A stretch of DNA of 64,000 nt from Pseudoteredinibacter isoporae (GTDB taxonomy: Bacteria > Pseudomonadota > Gammaproteobacteria > Pseudomonadales > Cellvibrionaceae): the NCBI RefSeq assembly GCF_011602085.1, contig NZ_JAAONY010000003.1, positions 124,001 through 188,000 of the forward strand, written 5' to 3'. Numbering within the stretch: the first letter of the stretch is position 1; every line of letters begins with the position of its first letter. Positions 40,710 through 51,356 of this stretch are shown one piece after another. The translations under genes were made by a program, and so were the position numbers. The notes beneath the pieces were generated by a model that was given only the letters and a program-made list of their open reading frames with translations, searched no databases and was not told the DNA's origin.

Positions 40710-42527
40710 ATGAGTGAAACTCTAGACTTAGGGCAGGAAGCTGCTGACAGCCAGGACAATAATCCCCAAAAGCGCAAACGCCTGAGTATACTTCTTGAGC
40801 TCAGCCCATTTGTCACGCCCTACAAGAAAACACTTATCGCCGCCCTGTTCGCATTGCTGCTAACGGCCAGCGCAAGCCTCGCGATTGGCCATGCGGTTCG
40901 ACTGCTTATCGATCAGGGTTTTGTCGGCGGCTCACTGGAAGAACTGAATCAGGCAATCTTCTTCTTAGTCGGCATCATCACCGTGATCGCCTTTGGCACA
41001 TTTATCCGCTTTTATCTTGTGTCATGGCTTGGGGAACGCGTCTGCGCCGATATACGAACCAAAGTTTTCGATCACCTACTGACACTAGAACCCAGCTTTT
41101 TTGAAACCAACCGCAGCGGTGAAATCATGTCGCGCCTGACGACAGACACCAGCTTGCTGGAAAACATTATCGGCTCGTCACTGTCAATGGCCCTGCGTAA
41201 CAGTCTCACTTTTGTTGGCGGATTATTGATGCTGTTGCTCACCAATTTTAAGTTGAGCCTTATCGTATTGAGTGCCGTTCCTCTTTTACTGGGCCCACTG
41301 TTGATTTTTGGTCGCCGTGTACGCCGCCTCTCACGCAGCAGCCAGGATCGCATCGCTGATATGGGCAGCTACGCCGGTGAGGCAATTGAACATATCAAAA
41401 CCGTACAAAGCTTTGGTCAGGAAAACTACGAACGCAAAGCATTTTCCGGTGAAGTTGAAGCCGCGTTTAATGTTGCACGCAAGCGCATCAAGTATCGTGC
41501 GATGCTGATCGCAGCTGTCATCCTGTTTGTTTTCGGTGCCATCAGCGGAATGCTGTGGGTCGGCGGCTATGATGTATTGCAAGGTAAAATGAGTGGCGGC
41601 GACCTCGGTGCCTTTGTTTTTTACGCGGTTATGGTGGCCAGCGCAGTTGCAACCTTATCGGAAGTCTTCGGTGAACTTCAGCGCGCCGCAGGTGCCGCTG
41701 AACGTCTGGTCGAGCTGTTAAATGTAAGCAGTAAATTGCACATCATCGAAAACAGCGATCAGAAAGAAAAGCCAAACCTATTACCTGAACATGCTCGCCA
41801 ACTACAGTTCAAGAATCTTAATTTCAGCTATCCGAGCCGCCCGGATCAGAAAGCGCTGAACGATTTCAGTTTAAACATCGAAGCTGGACAAGCTGTTGCT
41901 TTAGTCGGCCCCAGCGGCGCGGGCAAGTCGACCGTATTTGAGCTGGTGCAACGCTTTTACGACCCGGACGCGGGTAGCATTGAGCTGTCTGATGTCGATT
42001 TACGAACGCTCAGCCCGGAAGAGCTGCGCAACCATATGGCACTGGTCCCTCAACAACCAGCCCTGTTTACTGCCACCGTGGCGCACAACATCGCCTACGG
42101 AAAAATGGATGCCAGCGAAGACGAAATCATCGCCGCCGCAAAGGCCGCCCACGCACATGACTTTATTATGCAGCTGCCACAAGCTTATCAAACACCCTTG
42201 GGCGAGAAAGGCGCGCAACTTTCCGGTGGGCAACGCCAACGTGTAGCCATTGCCCGAGCCATTTTAAAAGATCCAGATATTTTATTGCTGGACGAAGCCA
42301 CCAGCGCCCTGGATGCTGAAAGCGAATTTCACGTTCAAGCTGCACTTAATGAGCTTATGAAAAATCGCACCACCCTGATCATCGCCCACCGATTGGCGAC
42401 CATTACCCATGCGGATAACATTGTCGTAATGGACGAAGGCGGAATTGTTGCTCAGGGGCGTCATAATGAATTGATTGAAAGTTCTCCGCTCTACAAGCGC
42501 TTGGCGGAGTTGCAGTTTAATCAGTAA
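40710..42527 (+). CDS. ABC exporter, fused transmembrane and ATPase domains (MsbA/ABCB type)
   Basis: A 605-residue half-transporter working as a dimer. Six transmembrane helices (about 40-320) precede the nucleotide-binding domain (about 365-600) with Walker A GPSGAGKST, Q-loop PQQPALFT, signature LSGGQRQR, Walker B ILLLDEATSALD and the switch His in AHRLAT. It belongs to the bacterial ABCB family related to MsbA, but the cargo (lipid, peptide or drug) is not defined by sequence. Ribosome-binding site is weak. Confidence 0.93.
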   Translation: MSETLDLGQEAADSQDNNPQKRKRLSILLELSPFVTPYKKTLIAALFALLLTASASLAIGHAVRLLIDQGFVGGSLEELNQAIFFLVGIITVIAFGTFIRFYLVSWLGERVCADIRTKVFDHLLTLEPSFFETNRSGEIMSRLTTDTSLLENIIGSSLSMALRNSLTFVGGLLMLLLTNFKLSLIVLSAVPLLLGPLLIFGRRVRRLSRSSQDRIADMGSYAGEAIEHIKTVQSFGQENYERKAFSGEVEAAFNVARKRIKYRAMLIAAVILFVFGAISGMLWVGGYDVLQGKMSGGDLGAFVFYAVMVASAVATLSEVFGELQRAAGAAERLVELLNVSSKLHIIENSDQKEKPNLLPEHARQLQFKNLNFSYPSRPDQKALNDFSLNIEAGQAVALVGPSGAGKSTVFELVQRFYDPDAGSIELSDVDLRTLSPEELRNHMALVPQQPALFTATVAHNIAYGKMDASEDEIIAAAKAAHAHDFIMQLPQAYQTPLGEKGAQLSGGQRQRVAIARAILKDPDILLLDEATSALDAESEFHVQAALNELMKNRTTLIIAHRLATITHADNIVVMDEGGIVAQGRHNELIESSPLYKRLAELQFNQ

Positions 42528-42555
42528 GCGGACAACAAATTCGGTGCAAACACCT

Positions 42556-42574
42556 CGGGCCTTTCTTAGGCCCG
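42556..42574. terminator. GC-rich hairpin between convergent genes
   Basis: CGGGCCT, 5-nt loop, AGGCCCG. It overlaps the stop codon of the minus-strand gene. No T-run follows on either strand, so termination here is uncertain. Confidence 0.35.
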
Positions 42575-43114
42575 GCACTTCCACTCAATGAATTCATCGC
42601 TTTGGGTAACCATCGCTATAAACGCCTTAAGCTCGCCCCCAATAGACACACCTGAGTCTCGTATATTTCCAATGAAGTTCTGTACCGCCTGAAACTGAGC
42701 CAAATAATAGAGGACTTTCAAATGTAACAGCTGAACTTTCTCAGATGCATCGGATGTATAGATCGAACTAATTTCGATATAAGCCAGATCAAAATACCCC
42801 ATATTGAAATGGGCCGTTGCGAGGCCAATACCTGCACGAGATTGATCGTAAGCTTTTAAGGAAGAATAAACCGCCAATGCCTCCCGAAAAAACCCATACT
42901 GCAACAGTGCCTCTGCATGGATCCATTTCGACTCAAACGCATACCCCTGAATCACGCGTCCCAAACTTCGGCTTAGCTCTTCTTCAAATAAAGACGCCTC
43001 CTTTAGTCGCTTTCCGCCCAAGTAATGGGAAAACACGTCGCCAATCAGTTGCTCATCTCCAGGATTATCCTTCCAGCGGCGCTTAAGCATGACTATGGAA
43101 TGCTCTGATGACAT
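42566..43114 (-). CDS. Uncharacterised TPR-like alpha-helical protein
   Basis: I do not recognise a family. The 182 residues lack a signal peptide or membrane helix. Repeated helical pairs (WIHAEALLQYGFFREALAVYSSL, GIGLATAHFNMGYFDLAYIEI, VQLLHLKVLYYLAQFQAVQNF) look like degenerate tetratricopeptide repeats. A near-perfect Shine-Dalgarno (AAGGAGG, 4 nt from the ATG) supports expression. It is convergent with the ABC exporter gene. A scaffold or partner-binding role is a guess from the fold only. Confidence 0.75.
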   Translation of the reverse strand: MSSEHSIVMLKRRWKDNPGDEQLIGDVFSHYLGGKRLKEASLFEEELSRSLGRVIQGYAFESKWIHAEALLQYGFFREALAVYSSLKAYDQSRAGIGLATAHFNMGYFDLAYIEISSIYTSDASEKVQLLHLKVLYYLAQFQAVQNFIGNIRDSGVSIGGELKAFIAMVTQSDEFIEWKCRA

Positions 43115-43414
43115 ATGCCCTCCTTAGGAGCCTCTATTCATTGAAAACCGAGTATTGAAAACAGCCCTGAATGGTCTGGCAATAATCCAATGCAATCAAT
43201 CGAACAAGATTATGAAGTACTTGTTTACCCATCAGCACTTTTCCCGGGAATTCCTCCTCCGGGCACCGCCGCCCAACACCTGTGGATAGCACCTCTGAAT
43301 AACACCTTGGCCTTGGAAGAGCGAGATGTCCTAAGCCAACAAGTTCAGCTATAATCCCCCCCCTTTTCCGCATGCGCAGCCCATGCACCATCCAGCATCA
43401 CCGAGGTCAGGCCT
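43115..43414 (+). promoter_or_regulatory. srmB-like gene upstream region with TATAAT and C8 tract
   Basis: No credible gene. TATAAT at 43350-43355 is followed at once by eight C residues (43356-43363) and T4. The -35 region is poor. Transcription would start within or at the end of the C tract. GAGG lies 8 nt before the TTG start at 43415. Confidence 0.5.
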
Positions 43415-44797
43415 TTGAAACCGAGCAACACCCCATTAATGGAGCTAATCCAGGACCCACAATTGCACCGAGCCCTGGAAGCCCAGGAGCTGCAATCCGC
43501 TACCGCCGTGCAGGAAGCAGCTATCCCGGTTGCCCTGGAAGGCAAGGATTTAATGGTTTCGGCCGCCACCGGCAGTGGCAAGACCCTGGCCTTTTTGCTA
43601 CCGGTGTATCAGCGCTTGCTGAGTAAAGATTCCCCAAAGACTGGCACCCGCGCCCTGATTCTCTGCCCCACCCGTGAACTGGCACGCCAGATCCTCAAAC
43701 AAGCAACGCTTCTGAATAAGTTCTGCCGCATTGAAGCCGCAGTGATCGCCGGGGGCGCCGAATTCAAATATCAAAAAGCCATATTGCGCAAGAATCCGGA
43801 AATCATTATTGCGACCCCGGGTCGACTGGTTGAGCATATTGACAAAGGCAATACCGATTTAGGTGATTTGGAGACTCTAGTCCTTGATGAAGCGGATCGA
43901 ATGCTCGACATGGGCTTCAGTGAAGATCTCGAACGTATCGCCAGCGAATGCGGCAGCCATCACCAAAGCCTGTTGTTCTCTGCCACCCTAAGCCATGCCA
44001 AGGCGGAAAACCTGGCCCAGAATCTGTTAAATGACCCTCTTTCAATTGCCATGGAGGATCAGGAAGAAAGCCAACCGAATATTCGACAACAACGCATTCT
44101 GGCCGACAGCCCGCAGCACAAAAAGCAGCTGCTAAGCTGGCTCCTTGCTAATGACCGCTATAACAAAGCCCTGATCTTCACCAACACCAAAGCATTGGCC
44201 AGCGAGTTACGCGGATTTCTGGCGTACAGCAAACAACGTGTTGGCGCACTGCATGGCGATATGGAACAGGACGAGCGCAATCGCACGATGGATCGCTTCC
44301 GCCGAAACCACATCAATGTTTTGGTGGCCACCGATATCGCAGCCCGTGGACTCGACGTAAAAGACGTTGACCTTGTGATCAATGTCGATATGGCTCGCAA
44401 TGTGGACGATTACACCCATCGCATTGGCCGCACCGGACGCGCTGGCGCTCAGGGTATCGCCATCAACCTGATCAATTCCAATGAATGGAATCTAATGGCG
44501 AAGATCGAAACCTCCCTGGGTGTTCGCATGAAAGCCCGCAGCATCGAAGAATTACCCAGCAACTTCAAAGGCCCGAAAAAAGTTAAGAGCACCGGTAAAA
44601 AAGCCGGCGTGAAAAAACGCAGCGATAAAGACGATAAAAACAGCAAAAAAAGCAAGCCCAAGAAACGTCTGCGCGATCAAAAGAATATCGGTAAACGCCG
44701 AAAGGCCAGCGCAACAAGAGCTGAGACCCTGGGCGATGGCAGCGCGGCATTCAGCCCCGCCAAGCGCAAGCCGTTTAAGGACGATCAGGATTCCTAG
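43415..44797 (+). CDS. srmB: DEAD-box ATP-dependent RNA helicase, SrmB-like
   Basis: A 460-residue helicase. The core holds Q-motif region, motif I AATGSGKT, PTRELA, TPGR, DEAD (VLDEADRMLDMGF), SAT, then RGLD and HRIGRTGRAG. The basic tail ends in KKRLRDQKNIGKRRKASAT, close to the E. coli SrmB tail KKRHRDTKNIGKRRKPSGT, which favours SrmB over RhlE. SrmB aids early 50S ribosome assembly. The start is TTG at 43415 with GAGG 8 nt upstream; an ATG nine codons later is an alternative. Confidence 0.9.
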   Translation: MKPSNTPLMELIQDPQLHRALEAQELQSATAVQEAAIPVALEGKDLMVSAATGSGKTLAFLLPVYQRLLSKDSPKTGTRALILCPTRELARQILKQATLLNKFCRIEAAVIAGGAEFKYQKAILRKNPEIIIATPGRLVEHIDKGNTDLGDLETLVLDEADRMLDMGFSEDLERIASECGSHHQSLLFSATLSHAKAENLAQNLLNDPLSIAMEDQEESQPNIRQQRILADSPQHKKQLLSWLLANDRYNKALIFTNTKALASELRGFLAYSKQRVGALHGDMEQDERNRTMDRFRRNHINVLVATDIAARGLDVKDVDLVINVDMARNVDDYTHRIGRTGRAGAQGIAINLINSNEWNLMAKIETSLGVRMKARSIEELPSNFKGPKKVKSTGKKAGVKKRSDKDDKNSKKSKPKKRLRDQKNIGKRRKASATRAETLGDGSAAFSPAKRKPFKDDQDS

Positions 44798-44816
44798 TTT
44801 TTAAAACAGCTTGAAA

Positions 44817-44851
44817 ACAAAAAGCCCGCAATTTTCATTGCGGGCTTTTTG
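44817..44851. terminator. Bidirectional terminator after srmB
   Basis: A5, GCCCGCAAT (44824-44832), loop TTTC, ATTGCGGGC (44837-44845), T5. It also fits as terminator for the convergent lipoprotein gene. Confidence 0.93.
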
Positions 44852-44870
44852 TTTAGAACAGAGATCGAGT

Positions 44871-45800
44871 TTAAAACTGGATTTTCGCCAAAGCCACATC
44901 CGCTTGCTGATTCCCTTCTCGACTCAACCACAGCAAACCGGGCTGTTTGCTATCCCAAACCACAGCCTCCCATTGGCCATCGGGTTCGATGTCGTAACGT
45001 TGGGCGCTGCTCCAGTCCAGCGATTTCCCGTCGGCCGAACGCTTCACTCGCCACAGAAAGCTCGACATGCCATTCCAACCCAGCTGGTAACCGAGAATTG
45101 CAAACTCGTTGCGGGCCTGATCATAATCAACGGCAGTCACTAACATATCCACCGGATAGCTAGCACTGGCGGAAACTGTTTGCTCGGTTTCATTTTTATT
45201 TAAACGGTACAAACTGCTGTGCCCGTCCTGGCGATTTTTGCTGAACAGCCAGAGCTCATCGCCGACATTAGCCAGGCCTTCAAAATCAAAATTATGGACC
45301 TCTTTGTTCGGCACCTGTTTAGGCTTGCCTGCAATGCGAAGTGTCATTTTTGTCGCTTTTACAGAGCCCTTATCGGACACATTTTCCAGATCTTTCCAGG
45401 CAAGGCGATATAAATAGGATTCTTCACGCTGACCAAAGTTGTCGCCGATGTCAGCAACATAGAGATGTTTTTTGTCATGGGCCATTTCTTCCCAATCAAA
45501 GTTATGGCCGTTCTCGATCAAAACCGTCTTTTGTATTTCACCCTGCTCGTTGATAGCGTAAATACGCGCCTTATCGCCGCTGTCGTTGTGGGTCCACAGC
45601 AGCTCGCCATGTTGTGCGAGGCCTGAGGTTTCCTCCAGGGTTTTCACCAGCTTACTCGTCTGGGCATCACTGAAACTTAAGCCCAGTTCGCTGTGTTGCT
45701 GTCCGGGCATATAAACGCATGCTGCAACGCTCGCCACTACTGTGGCAAGGCCGGCAATATGGGCAAAGCGCCTAACTCTGGATGTTCCTGTTTTCATCAT
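44871..45800 (-). CDS. Predicted lipoprotein with beta-propeller fold
   Basis: A 309-residue protein of unknown function. The signal ends in a VAAC lipobox (near residue 28). The mature part has strand-rich repeats typical of six-bladed propellers: LLWTHNDSGDKARIYAIN, HNFDWEEMAHDKKHLYVAD, VHNFDFEGLANVGDELWLF and WEAVVWDSKQPGLLWLSRE. Acidic and aromatic residues at equivalent blade positions (NFDWEEM, NFDFEGL) may bind metal. Related proteins are usually annotated only as hypothetical or esterase-like. Confidence 0.8.
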   Translation of the reverse strand: MMKTGTSRVRRFAHIAGLATVVASVAACVYMPGQQHSELGLSFSDAQTSKLVKTLEETSGLAQHGELLWTHNDSGDKARIYAINEQGEIQKTVLIENGHNFDWEEMAHDKKHLYVADIGDNFGQREESYLYRLAWKDLENVSDKGSVKATKMTLRIAGKPKQVPNKEVHNFDFEGLANVGDELWLFSKNRQDGHSSLYRLNKNETEQTVSASASYPVDMLVTAVDYDQARNEFAILGYQLGWNGMSSFLWRVKRSADGKSLDWSSAQRYDIEPDGQWEAVVWDSKQPGLLWLSREGNQQADVALAKIQF

Positions 45801-45847
45801 CTTCGTTCTACTTCTTCCTGAGATTATTTAGAATTTTTAATTGTTAT

Positions 45848-46156
45848 TTACTGGTCTTCATCGGTATTCGGGCGTTCAAGCAGCTGATGATAATTTTCAC
45901 CATAGTCGTCGAAGTTATCGTCCAGAAAATCACGAAAACGACCGGCGAGATGCTTGAAGTATTCCGAGCGATCTTCCACAAAGTCATCCTGGGTTTCACT
46001 GTTCGCCGCCATCACAAACGTCGCAAACCGCGCAGCAGCATACATCAAAGCCTCACTCACGACACCGGGATCAGCATCCTGGGCCTTTTCATTGGCCAGG
46101 GACAATGACTCTTCAACGCAACTCCAAAACAGTTGTTCCAGATTTTGATCGCTCAT
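45848..46156 (-). CDS. Small acidic protein, DUF3144-like
   Basis: A protein of about 102 residues, helical and acidic. The segment SEALMYAAARFATFVMAANSE and the ending FRDFLDDNFDDYGENYHQLLE resemble the DUF3144 family, recalled from memory and not verified. No signal or membrane segment. Start is ATG 46156, with GTG 46162 as an alternative. It lies 47 nt upstream of the lipoprotein gene on the same strand. Function unknown. Confidence 0.75.
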   Translation of the reverse strand: MSDQNLEQLFWSCVEESLSLANEKAQDADPGVVSEALMYAAARFATFVMAANSETQDDFVEDRSEYFKHLAGRFRDFLDDNFDDYGENYHQLLERPNTDEDQ

Positions 46157-46226
46157 AAACACACCAATTTACTAACGGAAAGTAACAGGGTAATGACAAT
46201 ACCGTGTCACTCCAAACTTACAACAC

Positions 46227-46253
46227 AAAAAACCCGGCATAGGCCGGGTTTTT
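46227..46253 (-). terminator. Terminator after fklB
   Basis: A6, CCCGGC (46233-46238), loop ATAG, GCCGGG (46243-46248), T5. On the minus strand it ends in T6, just past the fklB stop. Confidence 0.9.
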
Positions 46254-46278
46254 CAGCAACAAGGCCAATCGTTCAGAG

Positions 46279-46890
46279 TTAAACGATTGCCAGCAGCTCT
46301 ACTTCAAAAACCAGCGCGGAGTATGGACCAATCGCGCCGCCAGCACCGCGCTCGCCATAGGCCAGCTGATACGGGATAAACAACTTCCACTTGGAACCCA
46401 CAGGCATCAGCTGCAAGGCTTCTACCCAGCCCGCAATTACCCCTGTTACCGGGAACTCGGCAGGCTGACCACGATCAACCGAACTGTCGAATACGGTGCC
46501 ATCGATTAACGTGCCGTGATAATGCACGCTCACCGTGTCCGTTGCTTTAGGTACCTCACCTTCGCCCGCCTGCAGCACTTCATACTGCAGGCCGCTGTCT
46601 GTAATAGATACCTCACCGCGCTTGGCATTGTTCGCCAGGAAGTCTTCGCCCTCTTTTGCCATTACTTTGGAGCGCTCAGCTTCTTCAGCTTGCAGCTTCG
46701 CCTGAATCGCCTGGAATGCCGCATTGATATCCGCTGGAGACACTTTGCTGTCTTCACCCTGGATAGCATCGGTAAAACCAGCCAAAGCGGCTTCGCGGTC
46801 AAAACCGGGAAATGGGCTTTGAGCCAACTGATCGGCCATCTGACGGCCGATACCATAACTGGCGTGTTGTTCTTGTGATTCGAATGACAT
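46279..46890 (-). CDS. fklB: FKBP-type peptidyl-prolyl cis-trans isomerase, FklB-like
   Basis: A 203-residue prolyl isomerase close in length and layout to E. coli FklB (206 aa). The N-terminal helical dimerisation domain (YGIGRQMADQL, about 10-85) is followed by the FKBP domain (about 100-203) with VSVHYHGTLIDGTVFDSS, VIAGWVEALQLMPVGSKW and FIPYQLAYGERG. No signal peptide, so probably cytoplasmic, unlike FkpA. Confidence 0.93.
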   Translation of the reverse strand: MSFESQEQHASYGIGRQMADQLAQSPFPGFDREAALAGFTDAIQGEDSKVSPADINAAFQAIQAKLQAEEAERSKVMAKEGEDFLANNAKRGEVSITDSGLQYEVLQAGEGEVPKATDTVSVHYHGTLIDGTVFDSSVDRGQPAEFPVTGVIAGWVEALQLMPVGSKWKLFIPYQLAYGERGAGGAIGPYSALVFEVELLAIV

Positions 46891-46957
46891 AGCTCTCTCT
46901 TATCTTGTTAAAGGGCCCGTGTTCTACCGGCCACGATTCTTGTAGTCCACAATCCGT

Positions 46958-47443
46958 TTAGGCATTGCTGTTTCGAGCGGCAACAAAGTCCTTTACCGCC
47001 AGGCCGGTTCCAAATTCCCAACCTTGTAACTCATCCACGGGGACAAGTTTAGTCGCATCCAATTCATGATTCAGTTTTATTTCGCCAGCGGCTCTCACAT
47101 GGTACGCAATGATCACCTGATTCATCTGCGGAAACGGGTATACGCCAACCAGTTTGGGATCAAAACCATTCAAACCCAACTCTTCCTGCACTTCGCGTAA
47201 CACGCCTTCCTGCGGGTCTTCGCCCTGTTCGACAAAACCAGTAATGACCGAAAACATACCTTCTGGCCACTGCACATTATGTGCAAGCACGATGCTATCG
47301 CCGTATTCAACAATCGCAGCAACAACGGGCACTGGATTATTCCAGTGTACAAAGCCGCACTGTACATCGGCGCAGGCCAAACGCTCTTCACCATCGATCA
47401 GAGCATTGACCATATCGGTTCTACATTGGGGACAAAACTTCAT
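46958..47443 (-). CDS. Nudix hydrolase with N-terminal zinc ribbon
   Basis: A 161-residue protein. The N-terminal zinc ribbon (CPQC...CADVQCG) resembles that of NudC-like enzymes. The Nudix box GFVEQGEDPQEGVLREVQEE fits the consensus, continuing LGL. The pairing suggests a pyrophosphatase for NADH or a related nucleotide, but the NudC SQPWPFPxS motif is absent, so the substrate stays open. AAGGA is 7 nt before the ATG at 47443. It lies just downstream of purL on the same strand. Confidence 0.9.
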   Translation of the reverse strand: MKFCPQCRTDMVNALIDGEERLACADVQCGFVHWNNPVPVVAAIVEYGDSIVLAHNVQWPEGMFSVITGFVEQGEDPQEGVLREVQEELGLNGFDPKLVGVYPFPQMNQVIIAYHVRAAGEIKLNHELDATKLVPVDELQGWEFGTGLAVKDFVAARNSNA

Positions 47444-47486
47444 TTTATTATCCTTATTGCTATCCCGGCATTCGCTATCGCACCAA

Positions 47487-50400
47487 TCAGTCCACAAAGA
47501 CTCGCGCGTTGCGGAACAATCGTGTCCACGCGCCATCTTCTTCCCATTCGTCCGGGCACCAGGAGTTCGTCACCGAGCGATACACTCGCTCAGGGTGCGG
47601 CATCATTATGGTGCTACGACCGTCAGCGCTGCTCAGCGCAGTAATGCCCAACGGTGAACCGTTTGGATTCATTGGGTAGGTCTCACTGACCTGCAGATGA
47701 TTGTCTACATAACGCAGAGCAACCAAGCCCGATTCATGACAGGCTTCCAAGGCGTCATCGCTGGCAAATTCTGCTCGACCCTCACCGTGGGAGACGGCAA
47801 CCGGCATACTGGAGCCCGCCATACCGGCCAGCAACACAGACGGCGACTCCTGAACCTGCACCATAGAATGGCGTGCCTCGAATTGCTCGGAACGGTTACG
47901 CACAAAGCGCGGCCAATGCTCAGCGCCTGGCACCAGACTCTTCAGGTTTGACATCATTTGACAGCCATTACACACACCGAGGCTGAAGCTGTCATCGCGA
48001 TGGAAGAAAGTCTGGAATTGATCGCGCACCTGTTCATTAAACAGAATCGTCTTAGCCCAACCTTCGCCGGCACCCAATACGTCGCCGTATGAGAAACCGC
48101 CACAGGCTGCCAAGCCTTTCACATCGGCCAGATCGATACGCCCAGCCAAAATATCACTCATGTGAACATCAACCGCTTCAAAACCTGCGCGAGTGAAGGC
48201 AGCGGCCATTTCAACATGACTGTTGACGCCTTGCTCTCGCAGAACGGCAACTTTTGGCTTCACGCCTTTGGCAATCATTGGCGCTGCAACATCTTCACTT
48301 GGATCGTAGCTCAGCTTGGCGCTCAAACCTGGATCCACTTTACTGATCTGATCAAACTCGGAACGCGCGCAATCGGCATTGTCACGCAAGGCTGCCATGC
48401 GGTAGCTGGTTTCAGACCACAAAGACTGCAACACAGAACGCTCTTGTTCGTAAATAACCGCACCGCCTGCCTCAATGCGCAGGCAATCCTTATCGTTCAA
48501 CCAACCCAGCTTACTGGCGTGGATACCAGCCGCTTCAAACTGAGCGATAAAATCATTGGCGTCTTCGCGGCGCATTTGCACCACAGCACCTAGCTCTTCA
48601 GAGAACAGAGCCGCAAGAATATCTTCACCAAGCAAATCAATATTGATATCCACACCAACGCGACCCGCGAAGGACATCTCCGCTACGGTCGCCAGCAGAC
48701 CGCCATCGCCCTTATCGTGGTAAGCGATGAGCTTACCTTCCTGATTGGCTTTTTGAACGATGCTAAAGAAAGCTTTCAATTGTTCAGCGCTGTCGACATC
48801 AGCCGGCACATCGCCCATCTGGTTATACACCTGGGCCAGAATACTGCCGCCCATACGGTGCTTCAGATTACCCAAATCGATATAAACAAGATCCGTACTG
48901 CCCTTATCGGCACGCAGTTCCGGAGTCAGGGTTTTGCGCACATCGGTAACCGGCGCAAAAGCGGTAATGACCAGAGACAGGGGCGCAGTAACGGCTTTGT
49001 CCTCACCCGATTCCTGCCAGGCGGTGCGCATAGACATGGAATCTTTACCAACCGGAATAGTGATACCCAGCTCAGGACACAACTCCATGCCCACTGCTTC
49101 AACCGTACGGAAGAGTTTTTCATCTTCCCCCGGATGGCCTGCGGCACACATCCAGTTGGCGCTGAGCTTGATGTCCTTGATATCAGCAATCGAGCTGGCG
49201 GCAATATTGGTAATCGATTCGGCAATCGCTAAGCGACCCGATGCAGGACCATCCAACAAGGCCACCGGTGTCCGTTCCCCCATCGACATCGCCTCACCAG
49301 CATAGTTACCGGTAAAGGTATCGTAAGCAGCCGTGGTGACTGCACAGTCGGCAACCGGCACCTGCCATGGACCCACAAACTGATCACGGACAACCTGACC
49401 GGTAACCGTGCGATCGCCAATGGTGATCAGGAAACTTTTACTGGCCACGGAAGGATGCTGCAGCACACGGCGAATGGCTTCATCCAGCTCAACCTGACTG
49501 CCGTCAAAAGCAGCCGTGTCATAAACGCGCTTATCACCCTCACGGTGCATTTTAGGCGGCTTGCCGAACAATACCGACATCGGCAAATCAACGGGCTTGG
49601 CATCAAAATGCGTATCGTTGACGATCAGTACATCATCATCGGTAGCGGTCCCCACAACCGAGTATGGCGCACGCTCACGCTGACAGATGGCTTCAAAACG
49701 GGCCAGATTCTCCGGATTAACGGCCAGTACATAACGCTCCTGGGATTCGTTACACCAGATTTCGAGAGGGCTCATGCCCGGCTCATCATTGGGCACATTA
49801 CGCAGCTCAAAATGTGCGCCGCAACCGCCGTCTTTGGCCAGTTCAGGAAAGGCGTTGGACAGACCACCCGCACCCACGTCGTGGATAAAAGCAATAGGGT
49901 TGTTCTCGCCCAGCTGCCAGCAAGCATCGATCACTTCCTGACAGCGGCGCTCGATTTCGGGGTTCTGGCGTTGAACCGAGGCAAAATCCAGATCTTCGCT
50001 GGAAGAGCCAGACGTCATGGAAGACGCAGCACCACCGCCCAGACCAATCAACATCGCAGGGCCACCCAATACAATCAGCTTGGTACCCGCGTCGAATTCG
50101 TTCTGCTCGACATGCTCTTCCTTGATGTTGCCGTAACCACCGGCCAGCATGATCGGCTTGTGATAGCCACGACGCTCGCCGTCAAAGTTTTCTTCAAAGC
50201 TACGGAAATAACCGCAAATGTTCGGACGACCAAATTCATTGTTAAACGCCGCACCACCAATTGGGCCTTCGATCATAATATCCAGTGCGGAAACGATACG
50301 GCCAGGTTTGCCGTAATCCTGCTCCCAGGGTTGAACAAACTCAGGAATCTGCAAATTGGATACCGTAAAACCAGTAAGGCCGACCTTAGGTTTAGAGCCC

Positions 50401-51356
50401 TTACCCACAGCGCCTTCGTCACGGATTTCACCACCAGAACCCGTACCCGCACCCGGGAACGGAGCAATAGCCGTTGGATGGTTATGGGTTTCCACCTTCA
50501 TCAGGATATGAATATCTTCCTGGCTAAAGCGGTAGCTGCGATTTTCCGGATCGGGGTAAAAGCGACCAGCCTTGGAGCCACGGATAACCGAAGCATTATC
50601 TGCGTAGGCCGACAGTACATTGTCGCCGCCCCGTTCATTGGTATTCTTGATCATTTTAAACAGGGACAGATCCTGCTCTTCGCCATCGATGGTCCAACTG
50701 GCGTTAAAAATTTTGTGGCGACAATGCTCCGAGTTGGCCTGGGCAAACATCATCAGCTCAACATCAACCGGGTTGCGGTTCAGCTCCTTGAAACTGTCGA
50801 CAAGATAATCAATTTCATCATCTGCCAAAGCGAGCCCCAACTCCACATTGGCTTTTTCCAGTGCGGGGCGCCCACCACCGAGAATGTCCACATCGGTGGA
50901 AGGTTTCGGCGTTTCATGACGGAATAAGGCGCTGGCCTCTTCGCTCTCAACAAATACCGCCTCCACCATGCGATCGTGCAATTGAGCCGCAATGACGTCG
51001 CTGCGCTCAGCGCCTACGACGTAGTAAGCGATGCCACGTTCAACCCGTTCTACATTGCTCAAACCCGCATTGTGCACAATATCGGTGGCTTTCGAGGACC
51101 AGGGGGAAATGGTGCCAGGACGGGGAACCACGATATAGGCTTCACCTTGAGGCTCTTCAACCGCTTCGCTCGGGCCGTAATGCATGAGCTTCGCGAGAAT
51201 GTCCTGCTCAGTTGAATTGAGTTCAGCACTCAATTCAGCAAAATGCATGTATTCAGCATAGACCGCCGTGACCGAAGGGTCGACAGCTTGCAACTGCTGT
51301 AAAAGTTTCTGTTTACGAAAAGAAGAAAGTGCCGGAGCGCCGCGAAGGGTCAGCAT
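47487..51356 (-). CDS. purL: Phosphoribosylformylglycinamidine synthase
   Basis: Large single-chain enzyme of purine synthesis (FGAR to FGAM with glutamine and ATP), 1289 residues against 1295 in E. coli. Order: N-terminal PurS-like domain, linker ([33 protein letters not shown]), two AIRS-like halves ([41 protein letters not shown]) and a C-terminal glutamine amidotransferase with Cys in LGVCNGCQM and His-Glu in [10 protein letters not shown]. It is divergent from mltF, as in E. coli. A candidate promoter lies at 51432-51460. Confidence 0.98.
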   Translation of the reverse strand: MLTLRGAPALSSFRKQKLLQQLQAVDPSVTAVYAEYMHFAELSAELNSTEQDILAKLMHYGPSEAVEEPQGEAYIVVPRPGTISPWSSKATDIVHNAGLSNVERVERGIAYYVVGAERSDVIAAQLHDRMVEAVFVESEEASALFRHETPKPSTDVDILGGGRPALEKANVELGLALADDEIDYLVDSFKELNRNPVDVELMMFAQANSEHCRHKIFNASWTIDGEEQDLSLFKMIKNTNERGGDNVLSAYADNASVIRGSKAGRFYPDPENRSYRFSQEDIHILMKVETHNHPTAIAPFPGAGTGSGGEIRDEGAVGKGSKPKVGLTGFTVSNLQIPEFVQPWEQDYGKPGRIVSALDIMIEGPIGGAAFNNEFGRPNICGYFRSFEENFDGERRGYHKPIMLAGGYGNIKEEHVEQNEFDAGTKLIVLGGPAMLIGLGGGAASSMTSGSSSEDLDFASVQRQNPEIERRCQEVIDACWQLGENNPIAFIHDVGAGGLSNAFPELAKDGGCGAHFELRNVPNDEPGMSPLEIWCNESQERYVLAVNPENLARFEAICQRERAPYSVVGTATDDDVLIVNDTHFDAKPVDLPMSVLFGKPPKMHREGDKRVYDTAAFDGSQVELDEAIRRVLQHPSVASKSFLITIGDRTVTGQVVRDQFVGPWQVPVADCAVTTAAYDTFTGNYAGEAMSMGERTPVALLDGPASGRLAIAESITNIAASSIADIKDIKLSANWMCAAGHPGEDEKLFRTVEAVGMELCPELGITIPVGKDSMSMRTAWQESGEDKAVTAPLSLVITAFAPVTDVRKTLTPELRADKGSTDLVYIDLGNLKHRMGGSILAQVYNQMGDVPADVDSAEQLKAFFSIVQKANQEGKLIAYHDKGDGGLLATVAEMSFAGRVGVDINIDLLGEDILAALFSEELGAVVQMRREDANDFIAQFEAAGIHASKLGWLNDKDCLRIEAGGAVIYEQERSVLQSLWSETSYRMAALRDNADCARSEFDQISKVDPGLSAKLSYDPSEDVAAPMIAKGVKPKVAVLREQGVNSHVEMAAAFTRAGFEAVDVHMSDILAGRIDLADVKGLAACGGFSYGDVLGAGEGWAKTILFNEQVRDQFQTFFHRDDSFSLGVCNGCQMMSNLKSLVPGAEHWPRFVRNRSEQFEARHSMVQVQESPSVLLAGMAGSSMPVAVSHGEGRAEFASDDALEACHESGLVALRYVDNHLQVSETYPMNPNGSPLGITALSSADGRSTIMMPHPERVYRSVTNSWCPDEWEEDGAWTRLFRNARVFVD

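Noticed and set aside
43134-43391. An 85-codon minus-strand frame in the srmB upstream region
   Set aside because: It covers the TATAAT and C8 tract of the srmB-like gene, has no ribosome-binding site and no recognisable product.
49455-50927. A 490-codon open frame antisense to purL
   Set aside because: It is a shadow frame of purL; the translation is low in complexity of domains, lacks a ribosome-binding site and matches no family.
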